Shown piece by piece: positions 26,579 through 35,022 of a stretch of DNA of 64,000 bases. Source of the stretch: Pseudomonadota bacterium (GTDB taxonomy: Bacteria; Pseudomonadota; Gammaproteobacteria; Xanthomonadales; Xanthomonadaceae). How positions within the stretch are numbered: the stretch's first letter is position 1; each line of letters opens with the position of its first letter. Location: positions 3,486 through 67,485 of the forward strand of contig JAUMYP010000008.1 in assembly GCA_030528565.1 (NCBI GenBank), given 5' to 3'. Both the position numbers and the translations under genes were made by a program. The notes under the pieces are model-generated. The model saw only the letters and a list, made by a program, of their open reading frames with translations, was not told the DNA's origin and did no database searches.

Positions 26579-26584
26579 GCGCGG

Positions 26585-26851
26585 ATGCGTGTCCTGTTGC
26601 AGCACTCTCCCAAGTCCGGGGATCCCCCGCAGTTTATCCAGTTGATGCTCCAGCCGGACCTGTTCGGCGGCTGGACGCTGCTGCGCGAAACCAGCCGGGA
26701 TGGCAGGAGTCAGCTCAAGCGCAGCCAATTCGAGAATCGCGCCAGCGCCGTTGCCGCACTGAAGAAGCTGCGCGAGAGCCATATCAAGAAAGGCTTCAAA
26801 CCACTGCCGCCACCCGGCAGCAATATCCAGACGGAAATCCCATGGCCCTGA
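26585..26851 (+). CDS. small WGR-domain protein
   Basis: The 88-aa protein is almost entirely one WGR-like domain: '[57 protein letters not shown]', with the Trp-Gly-Arg-type core and the C-terminal 'KKGF' strand. WGR domains bind nucleic acids or poly(ADP-ribose)-type partners in larger proteins; free-standing bacterial copies are not well characterised. It starts leaderless after a TACAAT box and its last 10 bp overlap the hemE start, so hemE is translated from the same mRNA. It is basic in its C-terminal half. Confidence 0.75.
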   Translation: MRVLLQHSPKSGDPPQFIQLMLQPDLFGGWTLLRETSRDGRSQLKRSQFENRASAVAALKKLRESHIKKGFKPLPPPGSNIQTEIPWP

Positions 26852-27915
26852 AAAACGACCGATTCCTGCGCGCCCTGCGCCGCGAGCCCGTGGATGCCAC
26901 GCCGGTATGGCTGATGCGTCAGGCCGGGCGCTATCTGCCCGAATACCGCGCCACCCGCAAGGCGGCTGGCAGCTTTCTGGCGATGGCGAAAAACCCGGAA
27001 ATCGCCTGCGAAGTCACCTTGCAACCGCTGCGCCGCTTTCCACTGGATGCAGCGATTTTGTTTTCCGACATCCTCACCGTGCCCGATGCCATGGGGCTTG
27101 GCCTGTACTTTGCCGAAGGCGAAGGCCCGAAGTTTGAGCGCCCGGTGCGCGATGCTGCCGCCGTTGCCCAACTCGCCGTGCCGGATATGGAGGCCGAACT
27201 TGGCTATGTAATGGATGCGGTGCGGCTGATTCGCCGCGAACTGGATGGGCAAGTGCCGCTGATTGGCTTTTCCGGCAGCCCGTGGACGCTGGCCTGCTAT
27301 ATGGTCGAAGGCGGCGGCAGCAAGGACTTTGCCCGCATCAAGGCGATGGCCTATAGCGAGCCTGCGCTGCTGCACCGCTTGCTGGAAGTCACCACCGATG
27401 CGGTGATTGCCTACCTTGCCGCACAACGCGCTGCCGGTGCCCAGGCGCTGCAAGTATTCGATACCTGGGGCGGGGTGCTCTCTCCGGCGCTGTACCGCGA
27501 GTTCTCGCTGCGCTATCTGGAACGCATTGCCCGCGAACTGCCGCGCGGCGAGGGCGCCGAACGCACCCCGCTGATTCTGTTCGGCAAGGGCTGCGGCCAG
27601 CATCTTGAGCAACTGGCGGCAACCGGCACTGACGCGCTCGGTATCGACTGGACCACCTCGCTGGGCGATGCCCGCCGCCGCACGCATGGCCAGGTGGCGC
27701 TGCAAGGCAATCTTGACCCGACCACGCTGTATGCCAGCCCGGAGGCGATCCGCACCGAGGTACGCAAGGCGCTGGATGACTATGCCCAGGCCAACGGCGG
27801 CTCGCGCGAAGGCCATGTATTCAATCTCGGCCACGGCATGTCGCCGGACATGAACCCCGAACATGTGGCAGTGCTGGTGGACGAAGTGCATCGCTATAGC
27901 CAAGCACCTGTTTAA
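26842..27915 (+). CDS. hemE: uroporphyrinogen decarboxylase
   Basis: The 357-aa protein is HemE, which converts uroporphyrinogen III to coproporphyrinogen III in heme synthesis. The N-terminal signature '[16 protein letters not shown]' and the second signature '[20 protein letters not shown]' are intact. '[16 protein letters not shown]' near the C-terminus carries the conserved His. I chose ATG 26842, which begins the family domain; it overlaps the WGR gene by 10 bp. It ends just before a long perfect palindrome. Confidence 0.96.
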   Translation: MALKNDRFLRALRREPVDATPVWLMRQAGRYLPEYRATRKAAGSFLAMAKNPEIACEVTLQPLRRFPLDAAILFSDILTVPDAMGLGLYFAEGEGPKFERPVRDAAAVAQLAVPDMEAELGYVMDAVRLIRRELDGQVPLIGFSGSPWTLACYMVEGGGSKDFARIKAMAYSEPALLHRLLEVTTDAVIAYLAAQRAAGAQALQVFDTWGGVLSPALYREFSLRYLERIARELPRGEGAERTPLILFGKGCGQHLEQLAATGTDALGIDWTTSLGDARRRTHGQVALQGNLDPTTLYASPEAIRTEVRKALDDYAQANGGSREGHVFNLGHGMSPDMNPEHVAVLVDEVHRYSQAPV

Positions 27916-27920
27916 ATGCC

Positions 27921-27954
27921 CAGGAGCGACAGTCCTGCAGGACTGTCGCTCCTG
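27921..27954. repeat. 34-bp perfect palindrome (REP-like) between hemE and the convergent kinase
   Basis: The 34 bases from CAGGAGCGACAG to CTGTCGCTCCTG read the same on both strands, with TGCA at the centre. The arm GGAGCGAC is reminiscent of REP elements in Pseudomonas and Xanthomonadaceae. It lies 5 bp after the hemE stop and 11 bp from the stop of the convergent kinase, so it can serve as a two-way terminator or mRNA end stabiliser. A degenerate relative of the 20-bp repeat follows at 27956-27971. Confidence 0.85.
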
Positions 27955-27965
27955 CAGAAGCCTGC

Positions 27966-29246
27966 TCAGGCATTATGTTTTCCCAGCACGTCCGCCAGCA
28001 TTTCCGAAGTGACCGGCTTGCGCAGTAGGTGGCTGAAGCCTGCGGCTTTGACCCTGGCCTCCAGGTCTGGCTCAACACTGGCAGTGACCGCAATCATTGG
28101 CGCATTCTGCCCGCAGGCGCGCAATTGCCGCGCCAATTCAAAGCCATCCATGCCGGGCAAGTCCAAGTCCAGCAGCAGCCTGTCAAAGTGTTGCGTGGCG
28201 TTCTCTGCCAATGCCGCCAGTGCATGTTCGGCATGCCGCACTTGATGCCCTTGTGCCTGCAATAGCGAGACCAGCACCTCGGCCACAACCGGGTCATCTT
28301 CCACCAGCAATAAATGCAGTTTGCCGGGCGGCTGCAAGGACTGGGCAACCGCCACGGCCACTGGCGCGTCTGCCACCGGCAACGGCAATTGCACACTGAA
28401 GCAACTGCCCTGCCCCAGGGTGCTTTGCAATTGGATATCGCCGCCCATCGCCACGGCCAGTTCCCGGCTGATGGCAAGCCCAAGGCCGCTGCCGCCATAA
28501 CCGGCCGCATTGCGCGGCGCTTCGCCTTGTTCAAAACGCTGGAACAGGCGCTTGCTGTCCTCGGCAGCAAGGCCAGGCCCGGTATCAGCGACCTGGAAGA
28601 TGACACCGCTGGGTTGCTTGCCCATCACTTGCAGCGATACGCCGCCATACTCGGTGAACTTGATGGCATTGCCCAGAAGGTTCAACAGGATTTGCTCCAC
28701 GCGGGTGCGGTCGCCGAGCAGGCAGACAGGGGCATCGGCGCTGATTTGGCAGTCAAACTGCAAGCCCTTTTTCGCTGCCAGTGGCTGCATCAATGCCGCC
28801 ACTTCATTGACCAGTTGCCGCATGTCAAACGGCGCTTCAAGCAGCACCAGCTTGCCTGCTTCCACCCGTGCCAGGTCCAGCGCATCGTTGACCAGATGCA
28901 GCAGATGTTTGCCCGCATGATGGATGGCCTCAACCTGCGCGCGTTGACGGCTATCCAGCACCGTCCCCTGCAATAGTTCGGACATGCCCAGTACGCCGGT
29001 CAGTGGCGTGCGGATTTCATGCCCCATGGTGGCAAGGAAGCGGCTCTTGGCCTCGGATGCCTGTTCGGCCAGCAAGCGCCGCTGCTTGGCCAGTTGCCAT
29101 TGGTGTTTGCGCTTGAGGCGCTGCCGCCAGATGTGCACCAGTCCGCAAAGCGCCAGCAAAACCAATACCCCGGCCAGCAGCATCGCCCAGCCGGAGCGCC
29201 ACCACGGCGGTATCACCACAAATGCCAGTTGCTGTTCTTCGGCCAT
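27966..29246 (-). CDS. C-terminal part of a hybrid sensor histidine kinase (truncated 5' end)
   Basis: The 426-aa product starts with '[15 protein letters not shown]', the usual end of a Y_Y_Y sensor domain, followed by one transmembrane helix (about 17-39). HisKA comes next ('[19 protein letters not shown]', His about 77), then HATPase_c with N, G1 and G2 boxes ('[12 protein letters not shown]'), and a C-terminal receiver domain ('LLVEDDPVV', phospho-acceptor in '[12 protein letters not shown]', Lys in 'RKPV'). The expected periplasmic propeller and most of Y_Y_Y are missing. The matching propeller lies upstream as a separate gene (29569-31494), with a 320-bp AT-richer segment between. The start ATG 29246 has no Shine-Dalgarno. 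This is best read as half of a broken gene, though the kinase could still work alone. Confidence 0.8.
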   Translation of the reverse strand: MAEEQQLAFVVIPPWWRSGWAMLLAGVLVLLALCGLVHIWRQRLKRKHQWQLAKQRRLLAEQASEAKSRFLATMGHEIRTPLTGVLGMSELLQGTVLDSRQRAQVEAIHHAGKHLLHLVNDALDLARVEAGKLVLLEAPFDMRQLVNEVAALMQPLAAKKGLQFDCQISADAPVCLLGDRTRVEQILLNLLGNAIKFTEYGGVSLQVMGKQPSGVIFQVADTGPGLAAEDSKRLFQRFEQGEAPRNAAGYGGSGLGLAISRELAVAMGGDIQLQSTLGQGSCFSVQLPLPVADAPVAVAVAQSLQPPGKLHLLLVEDDPVVAEVLVSLLQAQGHQVRHAEHALAALAENATQHFDRLLLDLDLPGMDGFELARQLRACGQNAPMIAVTASVEPDLEARVKAAGFSHLLRKPVTSEMLADVLGKHNA

Positions 29247-29324
29247 ATTGCATAGGCATTCGCTCTATGGTCTATTACTCTCGGAGCTGCTGCTCCAATC
29301 TCCAACAGCCATGAGGGTAATTCC

Positions 29325-29558
29325 ATGAAAACTCGCTTCGCTATTCTTATTTCATGTGTCCTGTTTGCATCACCTACATTGGCAATGAACAAAGCTGACT
29401 TGATTGATGCAAAGCCTGCTCCAGCAATGAACAAAGCTGACTTGATTGATGCAAAACCTGCTCCAGCAATGAACAAAGCCGACTTGATTGATGCCATCGC
29501 TTCTAGCAGCTTCTATCAGAGGTTCTTGGAGTTTTTTGGACTCCGCAATAAGAAGTAA
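29325..29558 (+). CDS. small secreted peptide with three tandem 14-residue units
   Basis: The 77-aa product begins with a clear Sec signal peptide (residues 1-20, cleavage after PTLA). The mature peptide is AMNKADLIDAKPAP twice, then AMNKADLIDA again, then a cationic aromatic tail (SSSFYQRFLEFFGLRNKK). It has its own Shine-Dalgarno (GAGGG) and a strong terminator (29576-29608). Base composition is more AT-rich than the flanks. MNKADLIDAIA resembles the N-terminus of HU proteins, which may be chance. It sits in the gap between two parts of a sensor gene, on the opposite strand. I do not know this family; a bacteriocin-like, signalling or decoy role are possibilities only. Confidence 0.72.
   Translation: MKTRFAILISCVLFASPTLAMNKADLIDAKPAPAMNKADLIDAKPAPAMNKADLIDAIASSSFYQRFLEFFGLRNKK
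29382..29495 (+). repeat. 42-bp tandem repeat, 2.7 copies, in the small peptide gene
   Basis: Units start at 29382, 29424 and 29466. The first two differ at one base (AAG/AAA) and the third is truncated after 30 bp with one or two changes. The near-identity at DNA level points to recent duplication. Confidence 0.9.
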
Positions 29559-29568
29559 AAGTTAACTA

Positions 29569-31494
29569 TCACATTCTGGATGCCAAGGATGGTATCCAGA
29601 TTCTTTTTGTCTCCAGAACCAGGCCACGGTCAAGAAACTCCTGGCTGGCCAAGCCATTGGCAATGCCATAAGTACGCAGATGGGCGCGCTGCCCGTCCCA
29701 GAGAAACAATCCACGGCGGCTGGACACCCAGACGCGGCGGCGCGCATCAATCACCAGACCACCGGCTTCCACCGCAGGCAGTTCACGTCCGGCCTGCAAT
29801 TCCGCGACCTTTTTCCATTCGCCATCCTGATATTGATGGCGCTCAAGACCGCCCAGACGATGCAGCCACAGCGCATCATCGCCCTCAAAGGCGAAAGCAA
29901 AAACCCGCCCTCCCGCCAGGCCTGCGGGCGCCACCAGCTTGCCACTGGCTGCATCCAGCCAGCCAAGGCCGTGACTGCCGGCGACCCAAAGCCTGCCAGC
30001 GGCATCTACCGCAATGGCTTCGCTATCGCCTGCCCCAAGGCCGTTTGCTTCACTGGCGGCGATGACCTTCAGCACCTTGCCGGTTTCAATATCGCGCTGC
30101 TGCAAGCCGTAGCCCTGGATGGAAATCCACAGGGTATTCCCGGCGCCTTCAGTCATCAGGTCAAGAAATCCTGCCGCTGGCAATGGGTCCTGCACACTAT
30201 CCACATGCCAGCGCTGTAACTGCTTGTTTGCATCCAGACGCAACAAACCCAGCCGGACATCGCCCAGCCACAGGCGGTGATTCCTATCTTCGTAAATCGC
30301 CATCGGCTTGATTTGACGCAGTACATCATGATGCTGCTTGCCGTCGATGTATTCGGCCACGCCGCCTGCATCCACTCTTTCGATGTGACCGTCCGCCCCG
30401 GCAATCCATACCCCGCCCCTGCGCGCCGGGGCGAGACTGCGATACATCTCCGCGGCCAGTCCGTGCTCGGCGCGCCCCCGCTTGAGCTCGGCGACGCTAC
30501 GCCAGTCCGGGCGCAAAAAACCCAGACCGACGCCGGGAACGCTCGCCCACAAGCCGCCATCGGCCTGCATTTTCAGCCCCATTACCGAGCGCAGTGTTGC
30601 GCCTTCGTCTGCCACCACCGGCAACGGAATGGCATCATCCCCCGCGACCCGCCACAATCTGCGCTGGCTGCCCAGCCACATACTGCCATCGGCAGCGCGC
30701 GTCATCGACACCACCGCATTGGGACGCTCGAACATCGGCGAATACGGCAGGCGCAGCCATTGCCCATTGGTTTCACGGCGGAACAGGCCGGTACTGCTGC
30801 CAACCCAAAGCCGGCCGTTCTCCAGCAGCAGCGAATAAATCATCCCGTCGTTGGGGTCATCCGGCAATTCAATGCGCTGGATGCGCCTGCCATCCCAATA
30901 CGCCAGACCACGACGGGTACCAATCCACAACCCGCCATGTGCATCAGCTGCCATTGAGAGCACGGTGTTGGATGGCAGCTCGGCCAGTGCCTGAAGCTGC
31001 CACTGCGCCGGGTCATTACCTTCTGCCCTGACCTGGAACACCCCGGCATTGGAGGTGCCAAGCCAAAGCGTGTCGCCGCGACTGGCAAGGGCGAATACAT
31101 CGCTGTCACCCAGTTCTGGATGCGTTTTGTTGTTCAGCAGCGCAAATCCGGCACGATTTGCCCCCAGCATCGCCACCCCGCCAAATTCCACGGCAAGCCA
31201 TAGCCGGTCGCGGCTGTCCACATGCATCGCCTGGACATGATTATTGGGCAGCGAATCCGGCGTATGCGGGTCATGCCGCCAGATGCGAAAGCCCTGACCG
31301 TCATAGCGTGCCAGGCCATCAGCACTGCCAAGCCAGACAAACCCGGCACTGTCTATCTCAATCACGGTCAACGCCGTGGATGGCAGGCCATCGCGCGCAC
31401 CCAGAATCCGCAAATGCGGCATTTCCGGCACTTGTGCGCGCACCGCGCCCACCATGCATAGCAACAAGCCCAACAGCCAGACAAGCAGGCGCAT
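29569..31494 (-). CDS. periplasmic two-component regulator propeller protein (truncated 3' end)
   Basis: The 641-aa product has a Sec signal peptide (1-20, after VRA) and a series of two-component-regulator propeller repeats, e.g. 'VWLGSADGLARYDGQGFRIW', 'LWLGTSNAGVF', 'LWVGSSTGLF', 'VWVSSRRGLFLWDG'. Such propellers normally continue through Y_Y_Y into a transmembrane helix and a kinase. Here homology stops after 'GLASQEFLDRG' and the last residues come from the neighbouring peptide gene's terminator. The missing kinase is the separate gene at 27966-29246. The protein may be secreted but should be unable to signal directly. It is probably the N-terminal half of a disrupted hybrid sensor. Confidence 0.8.
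   Translation of the reverse strand: MRLLVWLLGLLLCMVGAVRAQVPEMPHLRILGARDGLPSTALTVIEIDSAGFVWLGSADGLARYDGQGFRIWRHDPHTPDSLPNNHVQAMHVDSRDRLWLAVEFGGVAMLGANRAGFALLNNKTHPELGDSDVFALASRGDTLWLGTSNAGVFQVRAEGNDPAQWQLQALAELPSNTVLSMAADAHGGLWIGTRRGLAYWDGRRIQRIELPDDPNDGMIYSLLLENGRLWVGSSTGLFRRETNGQWLRLPYSPMFERPNAVVSMTRAADGSMWLGSQRRLWRVAGDDAIPLPVVADEGATLRSVMGLKMQADGGLWASVPGVGLGFLRPDWRSVAELKRGRAEHGLAAEMYRSLAPARRGGVWIAGADGHIERVDAGGVAEYIDGKQHHDVLRQIKPMAIYEDRNHRLWLGDVRLGLLRLDANKQLQRWHVDSVQDPLPAAGFLDLMTEGAGNTLWISIQGYGLQQRDIETGKVLKVIAASEANGLGAGDSEAIAVDAAGRLWVAGSHGLGWLDAASGKLVAPAGLAGGRVFAFAFEGDDALWLHRLGGLERHQYQDGEWKKVAELQAGRELPAVEAGGLVIDARRRVWVSSRRGLFLWDGQRAHLRTYGIANGLASQEFLDRGLVLETKRIWIPSLASRM
29576..29608 (+). terminator. 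rho-independent terminator of the small peptide gene
   Basis: A 10-bp stem (CTGGATGCCA with TGGTATCCAG, one G-U pair) has an AGGA loop and is followed by ATTCTTTTT. It lies 18 bp after the stop. The same bases encode the last residues of the propeller frame on the other strand, so that C-terminus is accidental. Confidence 0.88.
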
Positions 31495-31618
31495 CCCTCA
31501 TCCCCAGTACACGATAACTGCCGATGCTGGCGAGCAATGCCTGCCAGCGCAAGTCTTTTCACACGCCATGCCCGCTTGCAGGGTAAAGTTCCGGCTGTTT
31601 AATCAGGAAGCCAGCCTT

Positions 31619-32167
31619 ATGACGACTCGTCCAGCCAGCCTCCACTGGAATGGCCTTGCCAAGTTTTTCCATTGGAGCATCGTGGTTTTATTGCTAGTCC
31701 AGGGTATTGCTGCGGTTTTGATGGACGGCTTTCCACGCGAAATGCGCGGCACGGTCATGATGCTGCACAAATCCACCGGCGTGCTGATTTTGTTGCTTGC
31801 CATTGCGCGGCTCGCATGGCGCTTGTTGAGCAAGGCGCCGCCGCCACTGCCGGAAGTCAGTCCCGCCAACCGCATGCTGGCGCATCTGGGGCATGTAGTG
31901 CTGTACCTGCTGCTGTTTGCCGTGCCGCTTAGCGGCTTTCTGATGTCCGCCTATGGCGGGCGCGTCACCGAGTTTTACGGCCTGTTTGCGTTGCCCAATT
32001 TGGTGGCCGCCGATGATGCCATGAACGCGCTGATGCACAGGATTCACGAGCCACTGTTCTTTGCCCTGCTGCTGGTGGCTGCCGGGCATGCCGCAGCGGC
32101 GCTGTATCACCACTACATCAAGCGCGATGCCACGCTGATACGCATGCTGCCGGGCAACAAGGCTTAG
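31619..32167 (+). CDS. cytochrome b561-family membrane protein
   Basis: The 182-aa protein has four transmembrane helices and the pattern of prokaryotic cytochrome b561/CybB: an early 'FHWSIVVLLLVQGIAAVLM' helix, 'LHKSTGVLILLLAIARLAWR', 'LGHVVLYLLLFAVPLSGFLMS' and 'HRIHEPLFFALLLVAAGHAAAALYHH'. Conserved His in these helices should bind two b-hemes. It likely passes electrons from quinol to an acceptor, possibly superoxide. I chose ATG 31619 because it starts the first helix and AGGAAG lies upstream. The stop TAG overlaps a degenerate copy of the 20-bp repeat. Confidence 0.88.
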   Translation: MTTRPASLHWNGLAKFFHWSIVVLLLVQGIAAVLMDGFPREMRGTVMMLHKSTGVLILLLAIARLAWRLLSKAPPPLPEVSPANRMLAHLGHVVLYLLLFAVPLSGFLMSAYGGRVTEFYGLFALPNLVAADDAMNALMHRIHEPLFFALLLVAAGHAAAALYHHYIKRDATLIRMLPGNKA

Positions 32168-32183
32168 AGCCTGCTCAGGAGCT
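32166..32183. repeat. degenerate copy of the 20-bp palindromic repeat
   Basis: AGAGCCTGCTCAGGAGCT starts inside the TAG stop of the b561 gene and touches the stop of the convergent glutaredoxin-like gene. It keeps the AGAGCCTG..TCA core but the right arm has changed. Confidence 0.5.
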
Positions 32184-32416
32184 TAGGCCACATCCTGCAA
32201 AAACGCCTGCGCGGTGGCAGCATCGAACGGCCAGGCCAGTTCCCTGCCACTGCGCCGGTGCTGCAATACCGGCACCTGCAAGCCATAGCGCGCTTCCAGC
32301 GCCGCATCCCCGTCAATGAACACGCTGTCAAACTCTGGCCAGCCAGCCTGTGCCAGCACCGCCAGCGCCTGGTCGCAGAGATGACAGTCATCGCGTTGGT
32401 ACACAATCCAGTCCAT
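32183..32416 (-). CDS. small glutaredoxin-like protein (DUF836 type)
   Basis: The 77-aa protein has a thioredoxin fold with a CHLC redox motif (residues 11-14) after the first strand (WIVYQRDD), a cis-Pro-type 'LQVPVLQH' loop and a C-terminal helix. It fits the short glutaredoxin/DUF836 group, whose targets are unknown. An overlapping frame on the same strand (32164-32442) is a shadow, since only this frame has the CxxC pattern. No Shine-Dalgarno is visible; a TATTCT -10-like box lies about 30 bases upstream. Confidence 0.82.
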   Translation of the reverse strand: MDWIVYQRDDCHLCDQALAVLAQAGWPEFDSVFIDGDAALEARYGLQVPVLQHRRSGRELAWPFDAATAQAFLQDVA

Positions 32417-32475
32417 TTCAAAACGGTGGTTCGGGTTCGCACCTAGAATAGCCGCAATTTTCCGGAACTCCTCTC

Positions 32476-33858
32476 ATGGCCGTCAGCGTTTTCGACATCT
32501 ACAAAATCGGCATTGGTCCCAGCTCCTCACACACCGTGGGGCCAATGCGGGCAGCAGCACGCTTTGTGCGCCACCATCTCAACGAAACCGGCAAGCTGGC
32601 CGATGTGGCCCGCATCCGTGCCGAAGTATTCGGCTCGCTGGCCTTGACCGGGCGCGGCCACGGCACCGACAAGGCGGTGCTGATGGGGCTGGAAGGCCAT
32701 CGCCCCAACCAGATTGACCCGGACATCATCCCGGCGGCGCTGGAGCGCATCCGTGGCGAGAAAAAAATCCGCGTTGATGGCGTACATGAAATCGCCTTCA
32801 ACGAAAAAACCGACCTCATCATGAACAAGCGCCAGAAGCTGCCATTCCATACCAATGGCATGCGCTTCATCGCCTTCGATGCCGAGGGCAAAGAAATCGC
32901 CAGCCGTGACTATTATTCGGTCGGTGGCGGTTTTGTGGTGAATGCCGACGAGGCCGCCGAAGACCGCATCGTTGCCGATACCACCGAAGTGGCGCATCCT
33001 TTTTCCAGTGGTGACGAATTGCTGGCGCGCGCCGCCGAAACCGGCCTGTCCATCGCCCGCATCATGATGGAAAACGAACGCGCCTGGCGCAGCGACGAGG
33101 CCATCATCGCCAACCTGCGCGAAATCTGGGCAGCGATGAAAGCCTGCGTGGCGCGTGGCATCCGCGAGGCCGGCACCCTGCCCGGCGGCCTGCATGTGGC
33201 GCGCCGCGCCCCCAGCCTGTATGCCGAACTGTCCGCGCGCCCGGAGGCCGGGATGCGCGACCCGCTGACCATCCTCGACTGGGTGAACCTGTACGCGCTG
33301 GCAGTGAACGAGGAAAACGCCGCCGGTGGCCGGGTGGTGACTGCGCCCACCAATGGCGCCGCCGGCATCATCCCGGCAGTGCTGCATTACTACGACCGCT
33401 TCTGCCCCGGCGCCAACGAGCAGGGCGTGTTCGACTTTTTGTTGACTGCTGCGGCAGTGGGCATTCTCTACAAGGAAAACGCCAGCATTTCCGGCGCGGA
33501 AGTCGGCTGCCAGGGCGAAGTCGGCGTCGCCTGCTCAATGGCCGCCGCCGGGCTGACCGCCGCGCTTGGCGGCACCCCCTCGCAAATTGAGAACGCCGCA
33601 GAAATCGGCATGGAGCACAATCTGGGGCTGACCTGCGACCCGATTGCCGGGCTGGTGCAAATCCCCTGCATCGAGCGCAATGCGATGGGCGCAGTCAAGG
33701 CCATCAATGCCACCCGCATGGCGATGCGCGGCGATGGCAAACACAAGGTATCGCTGGACAAAGTCATCAAGACCATGCGCGATACCGGCCGCGACATGCA
33801 GGACAAATACAAGGAAACCAGCCGCGGCGGGCTGGCGGTGAATGTCATCGAGTGCTGA
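32476..33858 (+). CDS. sdaA: L-serine dehydratase, single-chain iron-sulfur type
   Basis: The 460-aa protein joins beta and alpha domains of the bacterial L-serine dehydratase, converting serine to pyruvate and ammonia. It starts with '[24 protein letters not shown]' and has the conserved cluster cysteines in '[18 protein letters not shown]', '[16 protein letters not shown]'. Length matches E. coli SdaA (454 aa). A GGA Shine-Dalgarno lies before ATG 32476, and a strong hairpin follows the stop. No regulator lies next to it. Confidence 0.95.
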   Translation: MAVSVFDIYKIGIGPSSSHTVGPMRAAARFVRHHLNETGKLADVARIRAEVFGSLALTGRGHGTDKAVLMGLEGHRPNQIDPDIIPAALERIRGEKKIRVDGVHEIAFNEKTDLIMNKRQKLPFHTNGMRFIAFDAEGKEIASRDYYSVGGGFVVNADEAAEDRIVADTTEVAHPFSSGDELLARAAETGLSIARIMMENERAWRSDEAIIANLREIWAAMKACVARGIREAGTLPGGLHVARRAPSLYAELSARPEAGMRDPLTILDWVNLYALAVNEENAAGGRVVTAPTNGAAGIIPAVLHYYDRFCPGANEQGVFDFLLTAAAVGILYKENASISGAEVGCQGEVGVACSMAAAGLTAALGGTPSQIENAAEIGMEHNLGLTCDPIAGLVQIPCIERNAMGAVKAINATRMAMRGDGKHKVSLDKVIKTMRDTGRDMQDKYKETSRGGLAVNVIEC

Positions 33859-33878
33859 TATTGCACTGCCGATTTCGG

Positions 33879-33906
33879 CAAACCTCGTCCTGATGGACGA
33901 GGTTTG
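33879..33906. terminator. hairpin between convergent sdaA and sodC
   Basis: A perfect 12-bp stem (CAAACCTCGTCC/GGACGAGGTTTG) with a TGAT loop lies 20 bp after sdaA and 25 bp from the sodC stop. It probably terminates both transcripts; T-tracts are short. Confidence 0.8.
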
Positions 33907-33931
33907 TCAGCAGTTCAAAGGCAGCCTTGGA

Positions 33932-34507
33932 TTAGAGCTTTATCACGCCGCAGGCAATCCGGCCACCGGCATTACCAGTCGGCTGGCTGGTGTAGTCATC
34001 CACACCGGCGTGAACAATCACGGCTTTGCCCGCAGCATCACTTGCCGCACCATCACCCAGGCTAACCCCGGGGAAAAAGGCATTGACCTCGGCCACACCT
34101 TCGGCATTGGCCTGCAAATTGTCCTGATCACCCAAGTGATGCTCTCCATGTGCGCTGCGGCCATGTGCTTGCGCAGTGGGATTGAAGTGTCCTCCGGCAC
34201 TGCTGCCATCCTCGGCACTGCAATCGCCGCTTTCATGAATATGAAAAGCGTGCTCGCCATTTGCACTCAGGCCACGGATTTGCCCGGTCAGGCGTACACC
34301 CTCACCTTCACGCACCAGGCGCAATTCACCGGCCACTTGCGAGCCTGATTTGGCTTCCAGGCTGATGCTTGCCTCAACAGGCACCGCTGTTACTGCTGGC
34401 ACCTCCAGCGGGGCAGCGGTTTCGGCAGATACCACCGCATCTTGATTACAGGCAACCAACAACAGCCCGCAAGCCAGCGGCAGCGTATTTTTCAGTATCT
34501 TGTCCAT
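33932..34507 (-). CDS. sodC: Cu/Zn superoxide dismutase, lipoprotein
   Basis: The 191-aa protein has a lipoprotein signal peptide with lipobox (LLVAC, Cys about 20), a spacer of about 35 residues and the SodC domain. Copper and zinc ligands are in 'HAFHIHESGDC', 'GGHFNPTAQAHG', 'HGEHHLGD' and 'IVHAGVDD'; the intrachain disulfide Cys are in 'GDC' and 'IACGVI'. It detoxifies superoxide in the envelope. I chose ATG 34507, with GGAG upstream; a TTG start four codons earlier is less likely. The membrane anchor matches envelope-bound SodC of other gammaproteobacteria. Confidence 0.94.
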   Translation of the reverse strand: MDKILKNTLPLACGLLLVACNQDAVVSAETAAPLEVPAVTAVPVEASISLEAKSGSQVAGELRLVREGEGVRLTGQIRGLSANGEHAFHIHESGDCSAEDGSSAGGHFNPTAQAHGRSAHGEHHLGDQDNLQANAEGVAEVNAFFPGVSLGDGAASDAAGKAVIVHAGVDDYTSQPTGNAGGRIACGVIKL

Positions 34508-34582
34508 GCTTTTCTCCAAATCGGGGTTGCCACGCTAACGGATTTGCGTGCGGCTGGAAACCTCTCAACCTCAAGGATTCAC

Positions 34583-35005
34583 ATGCTTCGTCAAGATATT
34601 TCCTTGCAACAACTCAATGCCTTGTCCGAAAAAACACTGATGCATCCGCTGGGCATCGTGTTTACCGAAATCGGCGCAGATTATTTGTGCGCCACCATGC
34701 CGGTCGATGCCCGCACCCATCAACCCTACGGCCTGCTGCATGGCGGTGCTTCTGCAGCATTGGCCGAAACACTGGGCAGCACAGCCGCCGGCCTGTGCGT
34801 GGGCGATGACCAGGCTGTAGTCGGCATTGAAATCAATGCCAATCATCTGCGCGGCGTACGCGAAGGCGAAGTCAAAGGCACTGCACGCCCATTGCATGTC
34901 GGGCGCAGCACCCAGGTCTGGGAAATCCGCATTGAAAACAGTGCTGGACAACTGGTTTGCATCTCACGCCTGACGGTGGCAGTGATTGCCAAACGCAGCC
35001 GCTGA
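34583..35005 (+). CDS. hotdog-fold acyl-CoA thioesterase (PaaI/YdiI type)
   Basis: The 140-aa protein is a hotdog thioesterase: N-terminal 'HPLGIVFTEIGADYLCATMPVD', the active-site helix 'QPYGLLHGGASAALAETLGS' with the conserved HGG and catalytic Glu, and 'VGIEINANHLRGVREG' strands. It is most like YdiI/MenI, hydrolysing aryl- or acyl-CoA esters. I chose ATG 34583, where the domain begins; the upstream frame runs back into sodC. It is divergent from sodC, with a 75-bp gap holding both promoters, and convergent with ctpA (17 bp gap). Confidence 0.9.
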   Translation: MLRQDISLQQLNALSEKTLMHPLGIVFTEIGADYLCATMPVDARTHQPYGLLHGGASAALAETLGSTAAGLCVGDDQAVVGIEINANHLRGVREGEVKGTARPLHVGRSTQVWEIRIENSAGQLVCISRLTVAVIAKRSR

Positions 35006-35022
35006 GCTTCCAGCACCCGGCA

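Noticed and set aside
29382..29495. possible CRISPR-like array
   Set aside because: The units are directly adjacent without unique spacers, and they are in frame in a coding sequence.
29213..29497. minus-strand frame with the repeat FASIKSALFIAGAG
   Set aside because: It is the reverse of the 42-bp tandem repeat. The plus-strand frame has a signal peptide, ribosome-binding site and terminator, so it is preferred.
32164..32442. 92-residue frame overlapping the glutaredoxin-like gene
   Set aside because: Same strand, other frame; it lacks the CxxC motif and any family resemblance.
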